A stretch of 64,000 nt of DNA. Origin: Paraconiothyrium sp. Pb-2020 (Eukaryota > Ascomycota > Dothideomycetes > Pleosporales > Didymosphaeriaceae). Of the stretch, positions 48,625 through 59,817 are shown piece by piece. Within the stretch, counting starts at the first letter, position 1. The number at the start of each line of letters is the position of its first letter. The notes under the pieces were generated by a model. The model was not told the DNA's origin. It ran no database searches and was given only the letters and a program-made list of their open reading frames with translations. The stretch is taken from assembly GCA_022419385.1 (NCBI GenBank), contig JAJUBI010000009.1, forward strand, positions 1,178,001-1,242,000. Reading direction: 5' to 3'. The translations under genes and the position numbers were made by a program.

Positions 48625-49117
48625 TGTTACAAGGGGGTTCCACGTACCTAACCTAGGCCGGCCTTGTGGGTATTCAGTAATTAAGAGCAGAGGGACAATA
48701 GAGGGTGTAAGAATATCCTAACCTTGCTATAGAAGGCAAGGTAACAATTATATAAAAAGACTAATAAATCTTATGTAGAAGAGGTGCTTTAATTTTAACT
48801 ATAGAAGTTAACTACAAAGAATAGGAAATACTTAGAGAACTATCTTAACTATATACTATTCCTTATTATTCTTATAATCCCTCGCTTTGCCGTGCTCTAG
48901 GGGGTTATGTCCCCTTAGTAGGAGCATCTTAAGTAATCCTGCCAAGCTTACTTACTCCTAGAATCCTGCCCTCTTAGCGGGAGCCCAGTTACGTAACGTC
49001 TTACCTAATTAGCCCCGCCGACTAGCGTCCGTCCTCTAGTTAGTAACAAAGGTGTTGCTAATATCCTACGCGTAATTATTCCCCTTCGCTGGGTTTCAAT
49101 CTGTCGTAATCGTAACA
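48625..49117. mobile_element. Solo LTR (family A), 493 bp, little RIP
   Basis: Starts TGTTACAAGG and ends CGTAACA, a TGTTAC..GTAACA inverted end pair. Flanked by perfect 5-bp duplications TTAAG at 48620-48624 and 49118-49122. No internal domain remains, so it arose by recombination between two LTRs. It keeps GC-rich words (CCTAGGCCGGCC, GCCCCGCCGACTAGCGTCCG) unlike its surroundings, indicating a younger insertion or escape from RIP. A second copy is at 63106-63599. Confidence 0.92.
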
Positions 49118-50587
49118 TTAAGTATTTTTATAGTAGGTAACTTTACTTTTTCTATTATAAATAGCCCTAATTAGACCGCTAGCTTCTTACTAATTATATT
49201 AATATCTACTATAGAGTTAAGAAGAAGAGTATATAACTATATTTTATTTTCTCTACTCTAGATAGACTCTTATACTTTAAAACACTTTTTTTTTTATATA
49301 CCTATTAGGGGGAGCTCTCCCTCTCGGCTTACCCTTTTTTTATTACTATTATATTAACCTCTAATATAGATATATTAGAATAGGTAGAGTATTTCTACTT
49401 AGTCTAGTAGTTTTTTTTCTAGTAGCCTATTTTTTTATAGTGTTTATAGGTATTATATTATATTAGTATTACTACAGCATCACAATATTGTATTACTAGT
49501 AGGGTAGATAAGAGTTAGAATTAGAATAGTATTAGTAGTCTAGGTACTATTAGTCTTACTTTAGTAGCCCTACTAACTAGGTAGTGTAGCTGTAACACTA
49601 AAGTACTATTATTATATAGGTTATTCTTTAAGGTTACTGCCCTCTTAACTATTTTATGCCTAGTTTTAGAAAAATTATTATAGTTAGTAATTACTATTCT
49701 TAGTTTCTAGTGTAGCTTACTATATAGGTATATAAACTAGGTGTTTTTATTTATATAGGGGGTTAATTTAGTTTTCTAGGGTTACTAGGTGTACTATAAA
49801 TTTATTTACTAACTAGCCTTTTCTCTAGACTACTCTCTAATACTGTATAGTTACCTATAGCTCCCTATTAATAGGGCTCTTAATCTAGTTAAGAAGAAGA
49901 AAGCTTATTATCTAGTACTAATTTAGTATATTACTATTAATCTCTAGTTCCCTCTATAGCTATAGTTAGTGTAGAGTAGTCTTTAGTAATTATAAGATAA
50001 AAGTAATATACTAGTCTTCTATTATAAATACCTATAGGTTTAGGCAGAAGGTAATTTAGAGGTATATTTTAAAGTTATTATATTTTCTAATACTTTATCT
50101 CTTAAATATTAGAATAGGTTTAATCTTAGGGCCTTAATAGGGTAGCTTTATTATACTACTACTTAGTTATTATTGCCTTACTAGGCGCTTCTCTAATTCT
50201 TCACTATTTATAGTTATAATAGTAGGGGCTATAAATATAGTTTCTACACTAGTTAGTAATAGTATTATAGCTGCTAAGCACTATTTATAGTCCCTAATTT
50301 TAACTTCTAAAGTATAGATTTTCTCTAGCTTAGTAAGTTTATCTTACTTATACTTTAGTAATGCTAACCTTATAGAGCCTAGGTCTAGTTCTTCTATTAA
50401 TCTTATCTATATTAGGGCCTTTTATTCTAGTGCTTCGGCAGCTATAGGTACTAGGCCCCCTATTATTATAGGTATAGGGTCTTTAAGTAGCTAGCTGTAG
50501 AAATTTATTATATTACTACTACTCTGCAGTTGCATTAGTTTTAAGATACTAAGCTACTATCTTATAAGTAGGTAGAGAAATTAAAAT

Positions 50588-50750
50588 TATTAGGCTTATA
50601 TAGTAGTAAGTAATACTTAAGTTATAATAAGGTTAATTTCTATCTAAGTTCTCTCTACCTCTAATAGGCTTTCTACTTTGCCTTACTAGCGCTGTACTAT
50701 AGTAGTGTATATAAGGCACTATTTATATAGTTTCTACTTTTACCCTTATA
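50588..50750 (-). repeat. 163-bp LTR, right copy (5' LTR of minus-strand element)
   Basis: Pairs with 43401-43563. Differences seen are mostly A/G or C/T, for example TTAGGC versus TTAGAC and AGCGCTG versus AGTGCTG. Followed directly by the AATAA duplication. Confidence 0.88.
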
Positions 50751-50755
50751 AATAA

Positions 50756-52743
50756 GAGTATATTATACCTATTACTAATAAGTAACGCCTAGCAGTACTA
50801 CTTAATAATATCCTAAACCTAATAGAGTTATTTACTCTTAGTTAGGATTAATCTAGCATAAGCAGCTTTAATAAGTTAGAAGAAGCTAAGAGATAGTTAG
50901 ATGGTTAAAGAAATATTATTAAACTTTAGTAGATTAAAAGATTTAGCACTAATATAAGGTAGGAGAGGTAGATACGCTCTTTAAGCTAATAAGAACTACT
51001 ACTATACTAGTAGTAATCTAATAGTTACTATCTTTATACTCTTCTACTTAAAAGCAACCGCATAAGTACATATAAAAAAATTAATATAAATATAATTATT
51101 AGAAGAATAACTATAACCTTTACTTTTAGTCTTTAGTAGAGTTTTTCTGCTTAGAAGCATAAAAGGTTAACTATATACTCTAGTTTATTAATAATATCTA
51201 TAGAATAGTATGGAGAACTAAAGTTTAGTTCTATATATTTTAAAATACCTCCTAGGAGCTAATATAGGAAGTATTAAAAGCTAAAATACTAGAAGCCCTA
51301 GACTTTTCTAAGAAATAGCATCTATTAGTATATAATTAGCTTAAAAGGTGCCAGCAGAGGTAAGGACAATTACTATTAAACCTACTAGACTATATTTAAG
51401 GCTACTAGAATAAGCTAGAAATAACTAATAATAAATAGTAAAAGCTTAAGTATATAGGGTGTCTTACCCCCTATATTTACTAGTGCCTTTAGTCTGTATC
51501 TACAGAGCTAAAGATAACAGTTACTAATATTAAATAGTAGGCTTTAATTATCTATTATACTAAGTAAGTAAATTAAATACTAACTAAAGAAGGGAAATTC
51601 TTCTCTAAGTTAACTTAGAATATATTAGTAAGAGCTAAGACAGGGGGAGACTAGAAACTTTAAAAAAAGGCTAAAAAAGGGTGTAGGTAGGGTAATAGCC
51701 TAAATTAGTTTAAAATATTACTAACTAGCGCTAATTAGACCTCTTAAATAATAACCTGCTATTATTATAATAAGCTAAGGTATATTAAACCTAACTATTC
51801 TACTTTAGATAAGCCTACTACCTCTAGTTTAAAAAATACCTATTTTAACGCAAATAGATCGCGTAAGTTAGAAAAAGGCTAAAAATAGATAGAATTCTAG
51901 CTACTCTATCTACCTATATTAGTCTAATTATAAGCTACGTTAACTAGATCTTAGAGGCTTATAAAGTAGGGAACCTATTTAACTTTCTCTATAATTAGCT
52001 AAAGGGAATAGTAACCCTAAAAGTAAGAGTTAGATAGAATTTAATTAATACCCTTATTAATTTAGCGTCTGCCCTTAACCTTCTTTTATTAAAAAAGGAA
52101 AGAGACTATAGTATTTTAGTAGTACCTTTAATAGAGGTTCTAGCCAAAGCTGCTAATAGCTTAAAGATATAGGTATATAGTACTGTAGTACTTAAAGTAG
52201 AGCTTATAGACTTAAGGGGTTATAAGAAACTCTAAATAATCCCCTTTATAGTAGTAGATATCTTAGAATATAATATATTTCTAGATTTACTCTAGTTTAA
52301 TAATATTAACCTAAAACTTAATATTGCCAGATAATGTGTACTATTTTATTAGAAACCTACTAAAGAGGCGCATTTATATAAGAAGGTTGTTATAGAGAAC
52401 TTAGAGCAGTTTAATTATACCCTATATAACTCTTTTTTAGTAGTTTACGCCTATATTATATTAAGCATAGATAAACTGGCTCTAAATAGCCTAGATAGAA
52501 CTAAAGAGGTGTAAATACTAAGATATTATTTTAACTTTACTAACCTTACTATAAAAGAAGACTATAAGGCGCTGCCTAATTATATAGATTATAATCTTTA
52601 TATTAATATAAAAAAAGAAAAGTAACCGCTGCACTTCCCTATATATAATTTTTTAGTAGTAGAATTAAATACCCTATAGAAGTACCTTATAGAATATCTA
52701 TTAAGAGAATAGATATATTACTTAAAGTCTCCTATAGGGGCAC
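50756..52743 (+). mobile_element. Gypsy element fragment (gag, protease, start of RT), plus strand
   Basis: Plus-strand translation shows a gag-like region, then a decayed CCHC zinc knuckle near 51,744-51,790 (ITCYYYNKLRYIKPNY, with Cys and His turned to Tyr). A protease-like LINTLINLASAL (from a DSGA-type site) lies near 52,050. At 52,620-52,740 are the first RT segments, including LNTL.KYLIEYL and YYLKSPIGALI. The frame is cut at 52,743 by the next element. It is probably part of the host into which 43401-50750 inserted. Confidence 0.7.
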
Positions 52744-53138
52744 TAATTATTAGGATTCAGACCTAAGTAAGAGTTAGAACCTTATTTTATATTATAATAA
52801 TACTTACTATTAGCTTACCTAGAGTAGGGTACACATTTTAACTGTACTACTAGGCACTAAGGGAAGTTATATAACTAATAGTTAATAAGTAATAGTTAAT
52901 AAGTAATAGTTAACTATTGCCTAGACTAAGTATATAGGAACTTAAGTATAAGGCTTTTATACTTATATTTAACCTATTTACTAATCTATTATTTAGATTT
53001 ACTTAGGCTCTCTTATTAACTTATTATACTTTGTAAAATACTTTTTTATTAATAAGACTTCTCTTTTCCTTCTTAGTTATCTTACCTAAGAACTAACCTT
53101 AACCCTTTTAGAACTAGCTACCCTTTAGAAGTTTAATA
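52744..53138 (+). repeat. 5' LTR of the plus-strand Gypsy element (about 395 bp)
   Basis: Aligns along its length with 59019-59463. Starts near ATTAGGATTCAGACC; ends near AGAAGTTTAATA. Contains short ATAGTTAATAAGTA direct repeats at about 52,872-52,919. Edges are good to a few bases. Confidence 0.83.
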
Positions 53139-56100
53139 TTTTAAATACTCTTAATATAATAATAAGAACTTCTACCTCTTCTATAGCTTTAGATACTATT
53201 ACTATTACTCTAATAAGTAACTCTAAGAGTGAAGTATACAAACCTAACTTATATTATAGTAATTATAACTATACTAATATCTAGATTCTCTAATTAGACT
53301 TATACTTCTATAAACTAGACAAAGAACTTACTAGCTAGAAGAAGGTTATCTTTGCAGCCATATATATATAAGGAGACACTAGAGAATAGATTTAGCTATA
53401 TATTACTAAGTATTTTAAAATAGACTATAAAAATAAAGACAAAAAATATATTAATAATTATACTAATATAGTTAATATTATTAAAGATTATAGTAATTTT
53501 AAGAAACATCTTAAGTAAATATTTAGAATTACTAATAAGGTAGATATTATAGCACGCAAAATCTAAACTATTATATAAAAATAATCTATAGCTAAATATA
53601 TAGTAGAATTTAGAAAATATACTGTACAGCTTAACTAGAATAATAAGTCTCTAATAATTATATATAAATAAGGACTTAAGAGATCTATATATAAGAAACT
53701 TCTATATAGTAGAGAAGTTATTAGAAACCTTAATAAACTATATAATAAATTAATTAGAATTAATAGAGAATAGTTTACCCTATAATAAGAATTTTAATAG
53801 AACCTATAAAATATTAGCTTTAGATAATAGCCGCCTATAGTCTATAGGGCACTACTAAAGGGACTACATACTGATTATAAGATTCTTATAGCTACTAGCT
53901 AATAGAAGGTATTTAGTTTAATTACTTAAGTAAAAAAAAAGAAAAGGGATTAGGCCTTTAAAAGTCTACCTAGTATATTTTAGATAGAACCTACTAGGGG
54001 ACTAAGATACACATATGTTTTATATATAGTAAATTAGGCTATATTACTAGGAACTGTAGATCTAGAAATAAGGTTATTAGATAGTTAAATATACTATCTA
54101 TTCTATAGAATAAGGAGAATAAAGAATAGATAGTTATAGATACTATTAGTAAGTTAAAGCTTAATAGATTAGAATTAGAAAACTTCTAGAATTTACAACT
54201 ATATAAGAATATAGAGAAAGACTAAGATAAGAATATTAAACTAATCTAATAGTCTCTAACACCTTACCTATAAGTAAAAGGTAAGAAAATAACCTTTACA
54301 GACTAACTAAATATATAAAACTATTTAGACAAACTATAAATCTAACTAAGAGATAGAGAAGTAATACTTTTATCTATAATAATTATACCTTTGTTCTCTA
54401 TACTACTAGAACATTATAACTAACACTAAACAGAAATTGTTACACTAGATAATAGAGAATAGGTAGACTACTAATATACTTACTAAAACCTTAATATAAA
54501 CTTCTAAAATAAAGACTCTAAATACTTACTATAGTACTACCTAGACTATTAACACCCATATTATATAAATATCTAATAGGTAATATATAAATATAATTAG
54601 TGCCTAATTTATTACTAAGCTAAAAAATTACATAGAGGTAAGCAACTATAGTATAAGTAATAATACTACTAGAAATAGTATAACTGCCTAATTAACAAAT
54701 ATAATAAGTATTTATAGAATAAACGCAAATAACTATATTTTCCTAATATAAATAATACTTAAAATATAGTACTTACTATACTATATAACAGCTTATATAC
54801 ATAAAAAGAATAGGAAACCTATCTAAATATAAACTATATAAGTTATTATAATAATAAGTATATTTATAGGTTTAGTAAGAATTCTAATATTCTATATACA
54901 ATTATTAATGTGCACAAAGAATTAGATATAATAAATAATAATAAAGCTTCTAAAGTAGAGAAGAACTAGTAGAAAGAAAGTTATACTAGCTACTAGAAGA
55001 AGAAAAGTACTACCTAAATAACTAAGGTAATATAGAGAAAGTTAAAACTAGAATATATAATACCTAAGAATTATAACTAGGAGCCTTTTTTAGACTAGTG
55101 CTTAGGCAAGAAAACACCTTTAGAGAACTAAATGCCCTTAAGAGTATAGTATTAATTAAGCTACTAGTTTAGCTTAAAAAATTATAAATAAAAGCTCTTA
55201 TAGATTTAGAAGTAGTGAGAAACTTTATATTATACTAAATAGTAAGAAAAGCAGAACTTATTATACTAGATAAGAAAGAACCCTATATACTTTATATTAC
55301 AAATAAAACTCTAATACCTAAGACACCTTAAATTATAAAAGAGGTTAGAACAATTCTAAATATCTAAGGATATAAGAAATAAATTAGCCTAAATATATTA
55401 AAAGACTTAGTATATAAGATTATTCTAAAATTACCTTAGTTAAGAATATATAACCTATATATTAACTAGGGTTTAAAGAAACTATCCTTTAATTACTATA
55501 AATATATTTAAGCAAAGCCTATGCACTAATAAAGTTTAATAGCAGATAAGAGAGTTATTAATAATATACTATAATAGAAAGTTAAAAAATAGAAAATACC
55601 CTTAGTAGACGCTAGTAGAAACTACTAGGTTATAAAGTATAAGAAGGAGGACGATAGTACACCCTTAAAATACTAAAAGAATATAAAGCATAGACACATA
55701 TTTATAGAAAAATTAGTAAGGTAAACCTACTAGAATATTAACTCTAGGATCTTATAATAGACCTAAAAAAGAGAAGATACTACCCTTTAGACTACTATAT
55801 AGTAAATTAGAAAGAAACTGTAAAAAAAAGGAATTTATTAAGACAAACCTTATAAAGGGATATATATAACTATTAAAGTTACCTATAGTAAGCCCTTTAT
55901 ATTTTTATAAAGAAGAATAGATTACTATAACTATATATTAATTATTAAAGACTTAATAATATAATAATTAAAAATTAATACCTATTACTAAATATCTTAG
56001 AGCTTAGAGACTAACTCTTAAGAGCTAAGGTCTTTATAATAATAGACCTATAAGATAGATACACCTTATTAAATAAAGAAAGGTAAAGAATAGAAGACAG

Positions 56101-59018
56101 TATTTAGATTATGCTATAGATTATTTAAATATAAGGTTATACTATTTAGACTTACTAATGCGTAGCAGCCTTTTAAGCACTTATTAATTATATACTCTAT
56201 AAATATTTAGATATATTTATTATTATATACATAGATAACATTCTTATCTTTTCTAAAAATAAATCTAATTATAATATATATATAGATAGTGCTAAAAGCC
56301 CTAGATAAGGTATACCTAAAATTAAACTTAAGAAATACAATTTAACATTAAACGGCTTAAATTCTAGAATATATTGTTATACAAACAGAATTAAGATGGC
56401 ACTAAGTAAGGTTAAATATATTAAGAACTAGCTAATACTAAAGAATAAAGAATATCTAGGAATTCTTAGAATTCTATAGATTTAACTAATAGTTTATTAA
56501 GACTATGCAAAGATTATAATACCCTTAATAAACCTTATAAAGAAAGGTACGCCCTTTTATAAATAGTAGTATATAGAATATTATTCTAACTTCTAAAGAC
56601 TGTATATATTATGGAACTAGTTCTTATATACTTTAGAGACAGAGAACACTATACTTTAAAATAGATACTAGTAACCTTACATTAGGCGTATGCGCAAAGT
56701 AAGAATAAAATAGTAAATAGTACCTAATTACCTACTACTTATGCAAGTTTAATAATGCAGAAATACAATATAATATATATAATAAAGAACTCTACACTAT
56801 TATAAAAGCTTTAAAATACTAGAGAATCTATACTCTTAGTTACTTAACACTAGAAATCTACACAGACTACAAAAACCTATTAAGATTCAACTTATACTAA
56901 GACAATAAAGATAGTTACAAACTACTAGATAATATAAGTTTAAAATAATCTATATAGTAGGAAAAGAAAATAGATAAGTAGATATACTTAGCAGACGAAG
57001 TAATTTAGTAGAAGAAAAGATTAAGACCTTCTCTATAATTCTTTACAAGACTAAAGATAGATCTCTAGAACTAATAGTAGAACTTAACTAACTTCTTATA
57101 GCTATAAGAGAGGTACTAAAGAAACTATAAACTAAGATTATTAAATAATACTATAATAATCCTATATACAGAACCCGGGCATTAAGAAAATAATAGAACT
57201 TATCTAATAAAACTACAACTTTAAAGAAATTAAAGAAGTAGTAATAAACTTTATATATAAATATACAGACTGCTAAAGAAATAAATATATAATATATCTT
57301 AAATATAAAGAAATATAAGCAATTAAAATACTAACAGCTCTATAGAAAGATATTGCAATAGACTTTATTACAGAACTACTAAAATCTAAAGACCTAGTTA
57401 TAGGAATTAAATATAACACTATTCTAGTAATTGTATATTAACTTACTAAGTATATTAAGTTAATACTATATCTTAAGACAACTATAGCTAAGAAACTTAC
57501 CTTTCTTATTCTAGATTAACTTATTAGATATTATAGAATTCCTAAGATAATTATAAGCAATAGAGATAAGCTCTTTATATTAAACTATTAAATAATACTT
57601 ATAGCGCTTATTAAAATAAGAAGAAAGTTATTAACTGTATATTACCTACAGACAGACGGACAAACAGAATATACAAACTAAATAATAGAAATATATCTAT
57701 ATATCTACTATAATAACTAGAAGAATAACTAGATTTCCTTACTACTAATAGTATAACTAGTATACAATAATAAGGTATTAGCTGTAATAGGCTATATACT
57801 ATTTTATATAAATTACAGCAGACACCTATATCTCTTTAATTAAATATTTCCTACAAACATCTAAACAGAACAAGCCATTAAAATAGCTAAGAAAATAAAG
57901 AATATTTATAAAAAACTCTAAAAAAAACCTTAAGAAAGCTTAACAGCAAGTAATTTCTTATATAAACTAAAAATAGAAAATGGCACCTTAGCTAAAGAAG
58001 GGGGATAAAGTATACCTACTTATAAAAAATCTTTAAACCTAGAAAAGAAAGCACAAAAAACTAGATTATATTAAAATTAGACTATTTTACATTTCCGAAG
58101 AAATATTACTAGTAAACTATAAGTTAGAACTACCGCTAGATGTAAGAATACACTTAGTATTCTATATAGATTAATTGGAACTAGCAGACTATAATACGCT
58201 AGTTAAAACCACCTTCTATTACTAGCCTAAGGAAGAAAACAAATTTAAAGTTAAAAAGATTTTAGAAATGCAACTAAGTATTAACCTTAAATAAGCTAAA
58301 TACCTTATTAAGTAGAAAGAGTATCTATATAGTAAGAATATATAGAAACTAGAGGACAACCTAGGTAATTATTAGTAGATACTAGTAAAATTTGCAAATA
58401 GCTAATAAAAGAAGTACTAAAAACACTTTGTATATACCTAGGAACTTAGAATTAGTAAAGATACTATACTATTAATAAGATCTATTATAGACTACATAGT
58501 TAGAGAAAAACCTATAAGGGTATTAGTAATAATACAGTTAGAAGATACTATATTTATTTTCTCCCTATTCTTAGTTAACTTATTAGCTAGATATAAGGTC
58601 TTCTTATATATACACTCTTTAGCCTATACTAAAATTCTTTTATTTTGTAATAACTAAGTAATTATAGTTACTAATTCTTTCTTATTCTCTTTAATCTTTT
58701 TCTTATACTCTTTGTAAGTCTTATCTAGAGAGAACTATAATATATCTATATACAGCTTTCTAATGCGAATATATTTAGCACACTTTAGACTAAAATTAAG
58801 TATAATATAATATAGAGTACGCTCTATAGCGCACCTAATATAAGAAATTTCTATAGTTATATTAGCTCTAAGAATTTTGTTGTATAAACAGAGTTAACAG
58901 AAATAGAAGTTAGAAGGTATTATAGCTACCTACTAGAAACTAGCAGATGCGGGGCTTACGCTTATATAATAGTAATTAGAAATATATAATTTAAGGACAA
59001 ATCTGCAAAGGAGGGGGA

Positions 59019-59463
59019 TAATATTAGAATCTAGACCTAAGTAAAAGTTAGAACCTTTTTTTATATTATAATAAATACTTACTATTAGCTTACCTAGAGT
59101 GAAGTATATATTTTAACTGTACTGCCGGGCGCTAAGGGAAGTCACGTAACTAATAGTTAATAAGTAATAGTTAACTATTAACTATGTAACTAATAGTTAA
59201 TAAGCGATAGTTAATAAGCAATAGTTAATAAGTAATAGTTAACTATTGCCTAGACTAAGTATATAGGAACTTAAGTATAAAGCTTTTATACTTATATTTA
59301 ACCTATTTATTTATTATTTAGATTTACTTAGGCTCCCTTATTAACTCATTACACTTTATAAGATACTTCTATATTAACAAGAACCCCCTTTTCCTTCTTA
59401 GTTATCCTGCCTGAGAACCAACCTTAACCCTTTTAGGATTAGCTACCCTTTAGGAGTTTAATA
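59019..59463 (+). repeat. 3' LTR of the plus-strand Gypsy element (about 445 bp)
   Basis: Partner of 52744-53138. About 50 bp longer because of extra copies of the ATAGTTAATAAG repeat at about 59,147-59,247. Less RIP in places (CTGCCGGGCGCTAAGGG). Follows the polypurine tract at once. Confidence 0.83.
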
Positions 59464-59817
59464 TAGAAGACCTTACTTATAAAGTTAATAATATACTATT
59501 CGTAGAATACAGTCTACCTAAAGAATTTATTATAAATTAGGATAAACTCTTTATATCTAAATATTAGGATATGTTTACAGCTATATTAGGTATAAATAGG
59601 AAGCTGTTAATAAGCTTCTACCTATAAATAAATAGATAGATAGAATGTATAAATTAGATACTAAAATAGTATCTATAATTCTATATTAATAAATAGTAAG
59701 ATAATTAGGTTAAACTCTTACCTATAGTGTAATTAGCGTATAATAGTACTAGGTTAGATATAATAAGGTACTCCCTACACTATATAAACTATAGATATAA
59801 GCCAGTTACTTATTAAA
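59464..59817 (+). mobile_element. Gypsy integrase fragment, plus strand
   Basis: Plus-strand translation gives NNILFVEYSLPKEFIIN.DKLFIS, then FTAILGINRKLLISFYL.INR near 59,530-59,640: the integrase core around its second catalytic Asp and the QTDGQ motif, with stops from RIP. It is broken at about 59,817, where minus-strand sequence begins. It is not contiguous in the element map with the RT fragment at 52,743. Confidence 0.65.

Larger units (their letters stand above)
43401..50750 (-). mobile_element. Dead Ty3/Gypsy LTR retrotransposon, minus strand
   Basis: Bounded by 163-bp direct LTRs (43401-43563, 50588-50750) and a perfect 5-bp duplication, AATAA, at 43396-43400 and 50751-50755. The minus-strand order is 5' LTR at the right. 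A purine tract (AAGAAGAGGGG on the minus strand) abuts the inner side of the left LTR, as expected before a 3' LTR. At 47,731-47,769 the minus strand reads FYIVYLDNILVFS, the RT active site of Gypsy elements (YLDDILVFS) with Asp changed to Asn. gag should lie toward 50 kb and integrase toward 45 kb. A solo LTR of another family is inserted at 48,625, so this element is older. No open frame survives. Confidence 0.88.
52744..59463 (+). mobile_element. Dead chromovirus-type Ty3/Gypsy retrotransposon, plus strand
   Basis: About 6.7 kb with LTRs at 52744-53138 and 59019-59463. A polypurine tract, AAAGGAGGGGGA, directly precedes the right LTR. Decayed domains in order: gag; a CCHC knuckle at 54,016-54,057 (CFIYSKLGYITRNC, two residues hit); RT active site IIIYIDNILIFS near 56,222-56,250 (Asp to Asn); RNase H with IYTDYKNLLRF near 56,850; integrase IIISNRDKLF near 57,550 and TVYYLQTDGQTEYTN at 57,634-57,678; the post-integrase YKLELPLDVRIHLVFYID near 58,120; and a chromodomain-like KYLIK.KEYLYSKN.KLE near 58,300. 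The order gag-RT-RH-IN and the chromodomain place it with chromoviruses. Every frame is interrupted by stops. No matching target duplication was seen. Confidence 0.87.
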
